Shown: positions 50,599-63,515 of the stretch, piece by piece
Position numbering within the stretch: the stretch's first letter is position 1
Layout of the letters: each line of letters begins with the position of its first letter
Assembly (NCBI RefSeq): GCF_022539315.1
Contig: NC_066333.1
Coordinates: forward strand, 3,906,001 to 3,970,000
Reading direction: 5' to 3'
Source: Serinus canaria
Taxonomy: Eukaryota; Chordata; Aves; Passeriformes; Fringillidae
DNA length: 64,000 nt
The notes under the pieces: model-generated
The model's input: only the letters and a program-made list of their open reading frames with translations
Databases searched by the model: none
What the model was told of the DNA's origin: nothing
Translations under genes and position numbers: made by a program

Positions 50599-50642
50599 AT
50601 CCAAAAGATAAACTCTTTGTATCCAAAAGATAAACTCTTTGT
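50599..50642. repeat. 22-bp perfect tandem duplication
   Basis: ATCCAAAAGATAAACTCTTT plus GT occurs twice in a row with no difference (50599-50620 and 50621-50642). The next four bases (ATCC) restart the unit. The identity suggests a recent slippage event. Confidence 0.95.
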
Positions 50643-53600
50643 ATCCACAGCTAAAATAGCTAAAGCAGGGGGAGGAGTGGGAGTATCCAAAGACCTCCAA
50701 GGAAAAATGGTTCTGCTGATTTTTCCTAAAAAGTACCAGAAATGGCACAATTCAGCTTCTTCTTGTGGAGTTTCCATGTCATGTCTGTAGCAAAACAAAC
50801 CCCACTTAGGTATGTTTCTGATTTAGAGCTATCAGAAGAATACACAAACCCAAAGTAAAACACACCAGTTCTTGGAGTTTGTCCAAAATTGCTTACATGT
50901 ACATCAGTCTCTTGGAGCAGTTGAGAAAGGTTCACAAAACCTGAGCCTAGCTTTCAGGGCTGCATTGCATGTAAGCTGTTCAGAGGGATACAGACAGTTA
51001 TCTGTTCACCTCAAAACCAGTTTGTGTCCAACTAAACACTGGATGAAGCTCAGGGTCATGTCAAGCTACTCAGGGAAAACCTGTGCTAAGCAACCCTGCT
51101 TTCCAGCTCAGACAAACAAATGTAAGGAGTGTTTAACTGATCCACCCTCTGGAATGCAAGGCATCAGCCTCCAGTAATGTGTAATTGTGTGAGAAGGTAT
51201 TTATCCACAGCTCAATCATAAATTCTGCTCGGAATTTCAATGTACCTGGGTGTTATTTACAATTCCAGACCTCTAAGCCAAGCATGATAGCAGCTGTCTT
51301 CTGTCACCTGCAGGGGCCCTGGCTTTGTTGTAGTGGATTGATTTCTCTCTGAGAGTGGCCAGCACCAGCTCAGGGTTAAAATGCCCCAATGTTACTATAG
51401 TAACAAAGGGAGGGATGCAAAAACTGCAGGTGGAAGAACAAGACAAATTCCTTTTGAAAATTTTATTTTTTTATCCTCCTTCATGTCCTGAGCTTTGTGC
51501 ACTCTGTTGGCAATGTGGGTGAGATGCAGAGCAAGAATCACCCCAAAAATTCAGCACCATGTTTGACTCCTTGATCTCTCAGCAGTGGTGTGGGGTGGCA
51601 CTGGCTGATCCCACTCTGCAAATCTTGCCATAAACTCAGCTACCACCAACACCCTGGACTGAGCCCGTGTTTCTTGGGTTATGAGATATTCAGAAAGAGC
51701 TTTATTCAGTCAGTGCCACACTCCTCAGAGTTAAACCTTGCCCCAGAGATGTCCTGCCTGCTCCTTGCCTGTTGCAGGAGGATGAGGAGCATGGAGATGT
51801 ACTAAGATTTTTACATGGCACCATAAATGCTCTTTATTCATAAATTATGATTTTTTTTTAAGAACAGAAGTAGAAAAAACCATCATGATGTTGATTCATT
51901 AGAATCCCAGATTAATTTCCCTAATTCCCCTTTTTAAAAGATGGGAATTGCTGGAAAATGCTGGAAAAACCAGCATTTCCCAAGGAAATGTAACCTTTTA
52001 GGCTGGAAAATTTGCCACAAATGGGCAAGCTTGATTCTGATTCTCCCCTTTCCCTCTCACATTCTTCACCATTTCCTTGGGCAAAAGGTCTCAAGAGAAT
52101 TCCTCCCAGCTGTTGCCCATCCATAACAAGTTGGTATAAACTTCTGCACACATCAAAGACAACAGAGCTGTAGAGGAAGAGCCACCCTCCATCATGCAGA
52201 AACCAATTCTGCAGCAGGAACTAAAACATGACCTCATTTCTAGCCATTGGATTTACCCTGCAACTCTGGCAGAGAGGGGAAAAGAGAGAGAGGGGGGAGA
52301 AAAAAACCTCAAGTTTTGATTTTTAAAATGAGAAAATTGATGTGGAAGTCACAGATGGTGAATAAATATGGGGCAGAGAATTGTCATTTGGCAGCCAGTT
52401 CTCCTGACCAATTTAAGAGGGATATGCTGTTATCTAGTTTGGTTCAGGGAAAAAACATTCTGGGCAGCAGTTAGCCATTTAAGAGGCTTCATTGTTTTAT
52501 AAAATATATTTGGGTTTGATACAAACACAATTAATTCAGCTTTCTAATATTGTGTTTGAACCAAATCCAAAATACGTGTTGTGAACATTTATTCTTTTAT
52601 GTCATTTATTGGTTCCAGGTTCTGAAGGCTTAGATTTAAAAGGGGATTTGCAACAAATAAAGCACATTTGGGGTGACTTCAGCTGGTGCAGCAAACTCCA
52701 TTCTTATGCACTGTTTTGAGATGTGCCTCCAAATTATCAGACAAATGATATGTTCCAAATTAAGTCCCTCATTACGGGTGCTTTTCTGCTGCACAGCATT
52801 CTTCATTATTGCCCTGCTGTATTTTGGGGACTTGTTAGGCTCTGCTGGGTCCAGCAATGGAAGCAGAGGATTGGGATGAGGGGCAGCAGAGTCAGAGCAC
52901 TGCCAGCTGAGCTCTGCACAACTGCACTCCTCACTCAGCTCAGGCTTCCCAAGGAACAGCTCTGAGGAGACCTTGGAACACCATCCAGCCCTCCTGGTCC
53001 AGAGGCTTCTCCTCTCCCAGCACAAACCACCTTGGCTCTGTTCAGCTCGTTTGTGTTTCGGGTCCTGACAGCAAAGGATATGGCAAATGAGTTGAAATTA
53101 AAAGAGCTTTTTCCAGGTGAAGAAGTGTCTTGTTCCCAATCTCCTCCTGCTGAGACTGCAGAGGGAAGCAGCACCCAGGGCACTGCAGACCCTGCTGCCA
53201 GTGCCATGAGACCATCATCACCAGCTCCTGCTGAGGGCAGTGCTGCCCAGAGGGCACTGGCCACCATGAACAGTGCATCAGCCCTGCCCTTCCTCCCCAG
53301 AAATGTTTCTGAGCCCATGGCTTCTGTGAAATCCTGTTTTCCTATGCAGAGCCCACAAATCTCTCCACGGTTCCTAGGTCTGGCATCAAACTTCTCTGAG
53401 TTCAGCCAAACACTGATGACACTACAGATTACAAGGGGAAAAACTCCAATCTCCACTTTGACATCAGCCCTTTCCTCCACATGCCTGTAACTTTAGGGAG
53501 AGAAAGGAATTGGGCACAAGTATTTCAGGACTATGCTTGAGATCCCCTTCTGAGTTAAGAACCCTGTGGTGTAAAGCTCTGCTGCAGATCCCTCTCTGTC

Positions 53601-54540
53601 AGAGAGAACCAAAAAGAAATTTTAAAAACAAATCATCACCACAGCCAAAAGAGATTTAAAAAGCAAATTATCACAGCCTACTCTGCCACACATTATCCCT
53701 CATCTGGTGGTAAATCAGCACTGCTCATATCATTGCTGACTTGCAGAACACATCCCTCCATCCCAGACATAAATGTTAATTAGTGAGGTTTCTGCTTCAA
53801 ATTAGTGATGCCAAAGCACTTTGAGACTCCCACGTGGAAAGAGCCACAGAGGCCAAAGTGTTCCTGTTGCCTTTGGTCACAGTGGTTGGAAAAGATGTCC
53901 TTTAATAGCTCTGTTTTCTCCTCACAGGCAGGGGGTTAGATGAGCCCTGGTGCCCACCCAGGCTCCCTCAGAAACACAAGGAGGCAGGAGCAGAGCTCTT
54001 TGAAGCTCCTCCACACTCACAGCCCTGTGCAGGGGAGGGGCAGGGGGTGTTAACAACTTTCAAAATATTCATATGAGCCAGAGAGATGGGGACTTTCAGA
54101 AGAGGAGGATCCTTTTCATGTCTAAGATACATATCTGGCTCATTCACTATCTGCACAGATGAAAGCAACCTCTGATGGTATCTCCTCTGCTCACCACCTT
54201 ATCAGTGATAAAAAGACCAGCTGGCTGGCTTTGGAACTCATAATGCAATTATTAATGTTTGCCTGGTTTCTCCTCCCTTAGATGAAGGAGAGAGGAGGAG
54301 GAGGGCAGGCAGCTGGGGAGGAGAGGACACCTGTGCAGGAGCATCAGCTGTGGTGGTTGCAGCCCTGTCTGCATCACCCCAGCCCTGCTGGGAGAAGAGC
54401 TCCTGCTGCTCAGGCCCCTGCTGCAGGTGGCAAGGGGAATGTGCTGTGAGCCACTCACCTGTCACAGCTCACACCATGGCCATGGCCACAGCAGCCAGCA
54501 GATGGGGAGGGCAGAGCTCTCCTCATAGATGCCTCGTGAA
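50643..54540. other. Single-copy DNA, no gene recognised
   Basis: About 3.9 kb with no clear transposable element. The overlapping open frames at 52935-53480 (minus, 181 codons) and 53032-53490 (plus, 152 codons) cover the same Ala/Ser/Pro-rich GC patch on opposite strands; neither shows a domain. A purine-rich tract lies at 52268-52306. Confidence 0.45.
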
Positions 54541-54945
54541 GGATGACCTAGAACAGAGATCAGACAGAGCTGAGGAATAAAGTAGGGATTCATTAAGAGA
54601 CCTCAATGGATCCTCCTTGGGCAGCACAACCCAAAATGGTCACAAAATGCATGACCACTCACGGGGTCTCTCACTTTTGTAAGTTCTGCTCCATTTGCAT
54701 ATTGGAGTGAATTGTCTAATTACAGCTTCAGTTTATGAAGTCCCATTCTGCTGGTTTCTCTCTTTGGTCCATGTTGTTTGTGCTCTTGGGCCTGAGATCT
54801 GGACTGGCTGTCCTTGGTCCCCAGCTAGAGAAGGGATTGTTTTGTCTCCCTACTCTGTGAAGAGACCTTACCATCCCCTAATATGAAGCCTAGACTTTCA
54901 CAGAATAGAATCTAAAAAATATAAAAGCTAAAACCTGAGGCATCA
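54541..54945 (-). mobile_element. Endogenous retrovirus LTR, minus strand, edges approximate
   Basis: The order of words matches a songbird LTR type that I recall in reverse: ATTCATTAAGAGACCTCAAT at 54589, CTTGGGCAGCACAACCC, GGGGTCTCTCACTTTTGTAA, CCATTTGCATATTGG at 54691, TAATTACAGCTTCAGTTTAT, then GAGAAGGGATTGTTTTGTCT and CCCCTAATATGAAGCC near 54875. No internal genes and no confirmed terminal TG/CA or target duplication. The family name is not assigned. Confidence 0.5.
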
Positions 54946-55446
54946 TCATCTCTGAGTGCTTGGCCTTGAAACCCACAGCACCCCACACCCTCCAAGCTCC
55001 ATGCACCCACACAGGTGAGGCAGCCTTGGAGCTCTCCTGCCTTAGAGGTTTTCTGAAGCTTGTGGCACTCACAAAATACCTCAGCAAGCCATGGCAGGGA
55101 GCTGCTGCTGTGTCAGGTGGTGTTAATCATCTCTGCGTGCTCTGGAAGGGCAGGGCATGCTGCACACAATGGAGAGGGGATGGTGGGATGTGTCGTGCTG
55201 CTTCCACCTTGCAAGGTGTGAAAAGTGCCTTCTGCAACAAAGAAATAACAGTGCTTGGGATTAATTGCAGGTTTAGAGCTAGGGAATCCCACTGGGTTAT
55301 ACACATAAGGTAAGCCCTTTCCCCACTTTGTGCCTGGAGAAAGGAAAACATGAAAGAGGAAGAGTTGCCAGCAAGCACACACCAGGATGGATGAAAGCAA
55401 CAGGAAAAAAGGAACTTTTTGAAAGCACAATCACATATTAAAAAAA
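54946..55446. other. Single-copy DNA, no gene recognised
   Basis: Nothing specific is recognised. Confidence 0.4.
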
Positions 55447-55520
55447 TGTATATAAATATATAAAAATAAATATATGTATACACACACACACACACATATA
55501 TATATGTATCTATGTATATA
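55447..55520. repeat. TA/CA microsatellite
   Basis: An alternating TATA-rich stretch, then CA repeats at 55480-55495, then TATATATATG and TATGTATATA. This is a typical compound dinucleotide repeat. Confidence 0.9.
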
Positions 55521-56307
55521 AAACAAACCACAGATACTTTTTCCTCTAAAAACAACACCAAAAAAGTCTATTTAGATTTCAAGATTCAATGTTCACTGCA
55601 TAAATGTATTATAGCATATTACACACCTAAAATTACAAGTGCTCTCTTTGGATGTCCCATGCTGGTGATTGCAGATAAGAGAAGGTCAAACCAACTCATC
55701 TGGCTCACCCAGAGCTGATGCTCACAGAGATGCTTAAGTTCATGGTCAGTTTTGCAGGAACTAAAGGACTGGTTTTTTGTGATTTCAGCTTCTTCAGCCA
55801 CTGCAGTACTGGTAGGGCAATGCAGAAAGTCAAAGAGTCGCATCTGTTAAATCCAAGAGTATAATTTGGGGGTGAAAGGAAAAATCCCTCTTTAAAAACA
55901 CACTAAAAGGTGACTAGAAATATTGTCCTCATCCATTATCTTTTACACCCAGTGCTTTGATGGACTCTTGTTTAATGAATAGGACTCATAAGTAAAACAC
56001 TGCCTTTTCACATCCTGAAGTCCCTCTTCCCATCCCTGTGATTCCCCACTAGTAAAGAAGAATGGCATTCCCCCTTTTTTAGTTGCAAAATGTGAAAATG
56101 AAGGACTGGTTAATGTAAGGTTAAACAAAATTCTTAAATTGCTTTGTCTAGTTATAGAACATTTCTTTATTTAGGAGAACAAAGGAAAGGCCATCTTGAA
56201 TAGAAACCATCTGTTCATTAATCATGTATCCAAAAGTTTCCAGGTTTTCCAGAAAAAGTGTTAATTTAAAACTTTGTATCAAAATCTTTTCATTAATAGA
56301 ATAGAAT
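55521..56307. other. Single-copy DNA, no gene recognised
   Basis: AT-rich unique sequence. No exon or family is recognised. Confidence 0.4.
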
Positions 56308-56420
56308 CACAGAATCAGAGAATGGCTTTGTTGGAAGGGACATTTAAAGTCCATCTACTCCAACCCCCTGCAAAGGATAGGCACAGCTTCCATGAACCCA
56401 GATTGCTCAGAGTCCCTGGG
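56308..56420 (-). mobile_element. CR1 LINE 3'-end fragment
   Basis: AGAATCACAGAATCAGAGAA at 56306, then TTGGAAGGGACATTTAAAGT, then CCATCTACTCCAACCCCCTG, then GATTGCTCAGAGTCCCTGGG: the reversed 3' end of a CR1 copy. It is 5'-truncated about 30 bp before the ATCC array, so the array lies on the truncated 5' side and is not an expansion of the CR1 3' tail. Confidence 0.9.
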
Positions 56421-56451
56421 GGTGCAGAGTATAACTGCAGCTAGGAATTCA

Positions 56452-56759
56452 CCATCCATCCATCCATCCATCCATCCATCCATCCATCCATCCATCCATC
56501 CATCCATCATCCATCCATCCATCCATCCATCCATCCATCCATCCATCCATCCATCCATCCATCCATCCATCCATCCATCCATCCATCCATCCATCCATCC
56601 ATCCATCCATCCATCCATCCATCCATCCATCCATCCATCCATCCATCCATCCATCCATCCATCCATCCATCCATCCATCCATCATCCATCCATCCATCCC
56701 CCATCCATCCATCCATCCATCCATCCATCCATCCATCCATCCATCCATCCATCCATCCA
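56452..56759. repeat. ATCC tetranucleotide array, about 77 units
   Basis: Roughly 308 bp of CATC/ATCC units with only a few breaks: a missing C near 56507 and near 56682 and a CCCC patch near 56699. Plus and minus strands are open in several frames as Ser-Ile-His-Pro and Met-Asp-Gly-Trp repeats (four codons per 12 bp). These frames are artefacts of the array. Long nearly pure arrays of this kind are length-polymorphic and hard to assemble, so the true length may differ. Confidence 0.97.
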
Positions 56760-58384
56760 GACTAGAATATTTTTTTTAATACCTTCATATCCACATTGGA
56801 AACCTTAAATTCCTAGGCTGCTGATGGCTCGCACTGCCCTGTCCTGCCTGTATGAGCATTCCAACCAATTCCTGCCCAATTCCAATCCTGCTGCAGGGCA
56901 GCCACAGCTCAGACACCTGTCTGCTCCAGCAGTGCTGCCAAACTCTTTCCCACACTTCCCTACTCTCCAGAGCACTCTCTCTCCTAATCCTGTGCTCAGC
57001 AGCAGCCAAGAGGTGCTTAATACAACCCCATTTGGCACCTTCCCTCTGAGCTGCCTATTCCAGGCTGCCAATACAAGCACAGCAGCTCCAAACTGCCCAG
57101 CTGAGCCAAGAATTCTCTCCCTTGTGTGCAGCTCGCCAGCCAGAGGCAAAAGCAGGAACTTTAGAGATTATCTGGAGGGAATATTCCAGGAATTTAGATT
57201 TTAGCTGCAGCAGTAGGACCATACATCATTAAAGCTGCCTCTCCTGCCAATGCAAAAAGCAAACATCAATGATTTAAATCACGGTTCCCCAATGGCTCAT
57301 TTAAATCACTTGGATGGAAATCAGTCCACCTTGTCACTGTGGAAGAGGCAGAAATGGAAGTTGTGGATTCATGACTCCCAGGTCAACCCTCAGCACGGGA
57401 CGTGGACCAGGTGACAATAAATCCTCTGAGGCACAGTATATAATGAGCAGTTTTGTGATTTTTGTGTGGCACTGATGAAATCTGATTCCTACAGCTCTGT
57501 GTGGTGTGTGTGGAGGGTCTGTGTGACTATTGACCAGAGCTTTCCCTGCAGTCAATACGTGCAGCCTCGTGCTTTTTTAGTGTTTCAGGAGGGTTAAACT
57601 CATTGATCAGCTCCTTTCTGGGAGCACTTTCATGGAGCCTTTCTTTTATTTTCACCCACCAGCCCATTTTCCAGAAACCTGCACCAGACACGGGGATGGA
57701 ATTTGCTGCAGATGGGGACACACAGCACAGGGACAGGAGCCTTGGAAGAACATGCCCAAGGATATTCCCACCTGGACAGGCAGGCCTGGCCCACCTACAC
57801 ATCTTGGGCTGCTCTGAGCAGCCTGTGAGATGCAGGACCCAAAGCAGGCATCTGCCCCCATCACTAAGCACAGGAATCCACAGCTGGACTGGAGAAGCCT
57901 AAGGGAGGTTGGCAAAGGGAGGAAATGCTGCTGTGTTGCTCCAGGTGAGCAGCTGATGCAGACAAAAAGCCCAGCCCAATCCAGACAGAATCAGACCAAA
58001 TCCTCATTCCCCTGCAGCTAGAGGAGCTCTGCCAGCTCTCTGGCACTCAGACATGTTTCAATTGGTTTTAGTTTTTACAGCTGTACAACAACCAACAAAC
58101 AGCACAACCTGCTATGTAACAGAGATTCTTTGGCTCCACATTCTTCTGCCTGTTTGATGATGTGAGAGTGGCAGGTTTTATTGCCTGCAGAAAGAGACAG
58201 TTCCTAGCATGTGAAAAGGTACCAGAGCCCAGACTCAGGTGAATGCTTTGTGTGCAGGCAGCTGGCCACTTTTTGACAAACTTGTTTGACACTTCCAGCC
58301 CTGCAGAGGCTTTTGAGAGGTGACAGCTGATTTCAGCCCGGGTGACACTGAATTCTAAGCAGGGACACTCACATGAGAGGTGGG
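56760..58384. other. Single-copy DNA, no gene recognised
   Basis: No exon or repeat family is recognised. The open frame at 56824-57204 (plus, 126 codons) has no domain. Confidence 0.45.
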
Positions 58385-58682
58385 GCAGGCAGTGATCTCT
58401 GCTCTCTGGTGACCAGCCACAGGACCTGAGGGAAGAGCTGGAGCTGTGCCAGGGCAGGTCAGGCTGGAGATCAGGAAAGGTTTATCCCCAGAGGGTGCTG
58501 GCACTGCCCAGGCTGCCCAGGGAATGGGCACAGCCCTGAGGCTGCCAGAGCTCCAGGAGAGCTTGAACACCATTCCCAGGGATGGCCAGGGTGGGGCTGT
58601 TGGTGGGTCTGTGCAGGGCCAGGAGCTGCCCTGGATGATCCTGTGGGTCCCTCCCAGCTCAGGATGTTCTATATTTCTATAA
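58385..58682 (+). mobile_element. CR1 LINE 3'-end fragment
   Basis: Plus-strand CR1 3' UTR in order: GACCAGCCACAGGACCTGAG, CAGGCTGGAGATCAGGAAAG, CAGAGGGTGCTGGCACTGCC, CCCAGGGAATGGGCACAGCC, then TGGATGATCCTGTGGGTCCC and a worn terminus at GATGTTCTATATTTCTATAA near 58663. It is one of the longer CR1 copies here. The open frames on either strand are accidental. Confidence 0.9.
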
Positions 58683-61600
58683 GTGCTGTTAAGAAATCTT
58701 CCTGGTTTGTGAACAAATTTTTAAAAAATCCCACAGAAGGAAAGAAAATAGAAAGACAGAAGTGATATCACTGCTCTGTCCATTACAGATTTATGGGAGT
58801 GGCAGGGAGATCAGGACACAGACTGAAATCCCTCCTGCTCCTCTGGCTGCTGAGTTGCCTCATCCTTTGCTCCATGATGCTGCTGTGGCTGTCTCTGCAC
58901 TGAGTAGGGTCAGGACAACAGTTAGGTTGTCCTACATAAAAAAGTCCAACTATATAAAAACCTGATATCATCTTCACACTGTACAGAGGAAAAACCTCCA
59001 CTTAAAACAGTGTCCTCAGATAACAGAAAAGATTTACCTTGATAAACCTAGAGAAGGCTGGGAGGAAACAGAGATAGCACAGAGAGGAAGGTATTATAAT
59101 AAGAATCTGCTTTTTCTGCAGGTTCACTTAAGAAGCTCCTTATGAGCTGATTTAAACCTCTACTTTTTAAAGTAATAACAACAACATAATTAACAATAAC
59201 ATTAATAACTCATTAATGAGGATCTTACTTCCTGTTAGGGAGTACAACTAGCTTTATTTAGGGGCTATTCAACCTCTGCTTGCTTTCTTTGTCCCAATTA
59301 ATCCTTTTCTCTTTCATGTCTTTGCCACTGGTCAAAGGCAAAATAAAAAAATAAAATCCTATTTTCATTATAGGGAAGGCAGTGATATTTTATATCTTTC
59401 CAAAGACCCTTTCCATTTGCCTTTCTAATGGTTTAAAACAGAGCAAGAAGCTGGCAGCTGCAAATGCCCAATATCTGATCAGTCATAGCACAGGGAAGGG
59501 AAGGGCTTGAGTTGGTGCCCTAAATGTCTCCTCTTCAGTGCTTCCTCTTCTGCTCAGGTGGCAGAAAAGCCACCAACCCTCCTAGTGCCCTGTCCCTGCA
59601 GCCAGCAGCATCATGAGGGATCAGCAAAGAAATAAGAGATCAAAGAACATCGAGGGAAAAAAATGGTGGGTACTGAGCAGGCTGAATAGGAGCCAGATCA
59701 TGAGGAAACACAATAAATTCCTGCTGAGAGCTCTGGAGATGGGGATAAGAGGGTAAGACAGAGAAGCAGAAGGATATGAATGTAATTGGGATATGGTTTT
59801 AGCTGTGAGATCTGTTAAATTGAATTTCTGTTTGGTATAACATCCCTCGTATATGTTAATCACTATGTGCTCCAGCAGCCTGATTTAGTGTTATTATCAA
59901 AAAAGAGCTCCTGCCTTTGTCAAAGGAAGATTACAAATTATTCCAGATAAGTAATGAAACTAAAGACCTTTAAGACTAATTGGCCATTGTGCAATCCTGT
60001 TAATATCCTTTCTTGTCTAACAAAAACCGAGGAGGCAATTAAGGGCAAATACCAAAAAATCTGTACCTGGTCTCTTGCGTGGAAATATGATTTATACACC
60101 CCCAGATTTTCCTATCAGGAGAAAAAAAATGGCAAATGATCATCCATCAACAGCCAGCACAGCCAAGGAAACTCCAGTTTTTTATTAAACCTGAGCTGGG
60201 AATGGCTTGAGACCCAACCCTTCCTAGGCTTGCCAGTGAAAACAAGAATTTCTGTTGTGTCTCCATATTAAATAAGGAGCCCTGGTTTTTAATGAGTTTA
60301 GCCAAGCCTGAGCTGTCACATTCTTTGAGACCCAGCTGCTTCCTGAGGGCTCAGAAGGGATCCTGCCCAGCAGAGCCTTGGCTGGACATGACATGGGCTC
60401 ACAGGACCCAGCTGTGCAAACCTGGTCAGGCTCCACCAGAAAGGCACAAACAGACCTTGGAAAGGGCTCTGGGGCCCTCTGGACCTCACAGTCATCTCCA
60501 GTCAGTCAGGTCCCAGCTGCTGCTTGGTGCTACTATTAATAACCATCCTAATCTGCCTCTGCATTCCTCCTTCTCCCAGTCCTTGCAGTCCCCAAAGTTG
60601 TGTTAAATCAGAGGAAATAGGAAAACAAGTGACTGTGCAAGTCATTGGCAGGTGGGGTTTGGGGAAATCAGCCCCTGGCTGATGCTGAGGATGGTGGTGG
60701 ACAAACACTGCTCCAGCTGGAGGGAGGGGTTGGGGCTGGGGAATCCCTCTGGAGAAAACAACCCTTCACAGGCTGCCCAAGGAGTCTGCTCAGCCCAGCT
60801 CTCACTTTTACTGCGCCATTAATTCTGAGAAAGCTCCTTGATCTTGACAAACTTGATCCCCTCTTTTACCTTAGCGTGTTTCCAGCTTTGTTCATTTGTG
60901 TGACTGCCTTAATCTCTCCTGGATGACTCACATCACCTTCAGATCTTTAACAACTTTATTGCTTTATTTAATCCTGTGTTTCATGTTCACTAGCTCAGTT
61001 AAAAGAGGGATAGAGTCAGTCTAATGCTTTGGAGTGCAGGAAGAGGAACTCCTTTGACCTCATTTCCAGACTCTGTCCTCCAGCCTCAGCCCCTTCCTGT
61101 GCTGCTCTCCTGGGGTTCCAAATCCAAATTTGTCAAAGCATTTTCACATGGATGCAGCAGTGGTTCACAGGTCTACATGTACATGCAGGCACAGGGGGAA
61201 ATGTGCAGATTTGGGCTCCACATCCTGCACCCAAAGCTGCTCCCTGCACTATGGGAGGCTGCAGGAAGGAAAGGGACAAGGACATCACCCCATGAGCTGT
61301 CTCTGGCTGTGGAGGGCCATGATGGACCACCCCACTGTAACTGGCAAGTGTAGGGATTTCTCCTTCTGTAAACGAGATAAGGCAGGATTAAAATGAGAGA
61401 GATTAAACCAAAACCTCTGCTAGGTATTTAAAGCTGCCTAATACAACCTGAGTTTTTTTGTTGTTTTATAGCCCCAAGCCACAGCAGGCTCCTCCTGAGT
61501 CTGAAGCTCCTGTATTTGAACTGAAGTGCTGTGTCTGCCCGGTGGATGTCCTAAATAAACCTTCACCTGTGGGAAGACATCTCTTTAATGGCATGGCAAT

Positions 61601-62284
61601 TAAAGATAACCTCTTGTTCAGGATAAGAACCTCTCTGTGAGCTTCTTATCCTAAACAAATCCTTGAAGATTTAGGTCTTCCTAAACCACGTGATGGAATC
61701 GGTCCTGGGAGCACCAAGAACAATGAGCTGAGAGAGGCAAAGAGTAAAATAAAAGCCAAGTGTTGAGGAAATGCTTTCCTTTGAGCTGGGGGGGGCTGTG
61801 AAGTGAGGCATTCAGGACAGCTTCCAGTGGGAATTGCAGCCAGATGAATTTGCCTGCATCCAGAGGAGCCCCGGTCCCTGCAGCACCTGAGAGCTTTGCA
61901 AGACTGCCCACAACCTCCACAGCCTCCCTGCAGCTTTTTGGTTTCCCCCAACAAAGCTAAATCCACCGAGTCAGTAAACTCAGAAGGATTTAGTGGAGAC
62001 CTTGCTGGTGAAATATTGCTCCCTCAACACCCTCTCATGCTGGTGCATTTTTGCAGTAAAAATCTGCCAATTTTGCTGCTCTGTCATCTCTTGGCTGCTC
62101 AAGTGGTCACTCATGGCACCTCTCAACATCACCCTGAGGGCCTTGCAGAGGCACTGCTGCTGCTCAGAGCCCAGGTGGGCATTTGCCTCTGAAGATCTGC
62201 TTTGCCTTTAATGAATTATTGCTTTTCACCAGGCTGCAACTTCCAAGTGAGGCAGAGGCTGCAACCTTCCCGGTAAAAAGGATC
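58683..62284. other. Single-copy DNA, no gene recognised
   Basis: About 3.6 kb without a recognised element. An AACAATAA-rich stretch lies at 59171-59215. Open frames reach 109 codons (60645-60926 and 61024-61353, plus) and have no domain. Confidence 0.45.
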
Positions 62285-62545
62285 TTAGGAAAGCTAATTT
62301 AAATTTCAAGGACCTCTTAGGGATAGTTGCTAATGGTTATGCTAATTGGCATAGGGTCTGAGTGACAGTTATGTCCTGGAATGATTCGCAAATCACATTT
62401 TCTTGGAGCTTATTAGCAGACTCATTAACTGTACAACAGTACATTACTTTCAGAAATTCAGATCTAAGCAGAAAATTAAAATTATTTGCTAAATGACCTA
62501 ATAAAATTGAATAAAATGTGCTGAGAAAGTGAAAACTGAGGTATA
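62285..62545. promoter_or_regulatory. Repeat-free block with homeodomain and POU-like words, candidate conserved element
   Basis: Contains AAGCTAATTTAAATTTC at 62291, ATGCTAATTGGCAT at 62339-62352 (one base from a POU octamer followed by a TAATTG homeodomain core), and GATTCGCAAATCAC at 62383 with a retained CpG. No transposon traces. Function is inferred. Confidence 0.25.
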
Positions 62546-63412
62546 TCAGGACTCCAGAATTTGGCTAAAAATAATCTCCATTTACCATTGATGTTCACCC
62601 ATTCCTCTGGGAGTAGCTGTAGCCCAGGTGAGCCTCACTTAGAAACCTGTTTAGACATGAAAACCAATGAACTCAAATCAACAGCAGCAAATCCCAGCTC
62701 CTTGCATCCTGAGCTGGCATCAAATTCACTGCAGACCCAGCCAGAACTTTTTCCAGTGATGCATCTCATGGTGCCTCCTCCTCAACTCCCTCTCTCCTTC
62801 CCTCTGCAATTCTCCATGCAAACAAAACCCCAAACAGCTGCACTTCCTGATGAAACATTTGGCAGAGTTATTTGTAAAAATAAAAAGTCTTTTCTGAAGA
62901 AGGAATGAGTAGTCAGGTATTTATTTCTGCTTACAGGTGAGGCAGGACTCTGTGGAATCTCCATCCTGGTTAAGATGGTATCCAATCTTCCTCCTGTGAA
63001 AAAAACGTTTCCCAAATTCACAAAATTCTTTTGCAAAACCATTAAATGGGCGTGTATTTCAATTTTGACAAAACTATCAGCTTTCCATGCTATCCAAAAG
63101 CACACATTGCAGTGTATGGAATACAGATGTGTGTTTTCACACAACTTGGATTTTTGTGAACTGCCAAGGTAGTCAGTGCCAAGTCTTTAAAGGAAGGATA
63201 ATCTGATTTATGATTGTGTGAGCCTGTGTATGACATTGATGCTCCTAATCCAAGTTTGCTGGCAGGCAAATCCTCACACATTTAATAATTTCCCACTGGA
63301 AACCAGGATCTGCAGTATCCCCTGAGGATGTACCATGCAGCATTCCCATAACTTGTGTCCCCCTGCTCTGAGTGCCAGCTGTAAAATTGCAAGCACCAGT
63401 TCCACCTCCTTA
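62546..63412. other. Single-copy DNA, no gene recognised
   Basis: Nothing specific is recognised. An open frame at 62561-62908 (plus, 115 codons) has no domain. Confidence 0.4.
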
Positions 63413-63515
63413 ATCAAAGAATCAGGGAATGCTTTGGGTCAGAAAGGACCTTAAAATCATCTTGTTCCAACCCCCAACCATGAGCAGGGATCTTTCACTA
63501 GACCATGTTTTTAAT
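63413..63515 (-). mobile_element. CR1 LINE 3'-end fragment
   Basis: AAAGAATCAGGGAATGCTTT, GGGTCAGAAAGGACCTTAAA, ATCATCTTGTTCCAACCCCC and CCATGAGCAGGGATCTTTCA in order form the reversed CR1 3' end. 5'-truncated near 63515. Confidence 0.88.

Noticed and set aside
53032..53490. 152-codon Ser/Ala/Pro-rich plus-strand frame
   Set aside because: Opposed by a 181-codon frame on the minus strand over the same patch; neither has a domain or a convincing gene context.
56355..56808. Met-Asp-Gly-Trp and Ser-Ile-His-Pro repeat proteins
   Set aside because: Direct read-through of the ATCC array; no start context or flanking gene.
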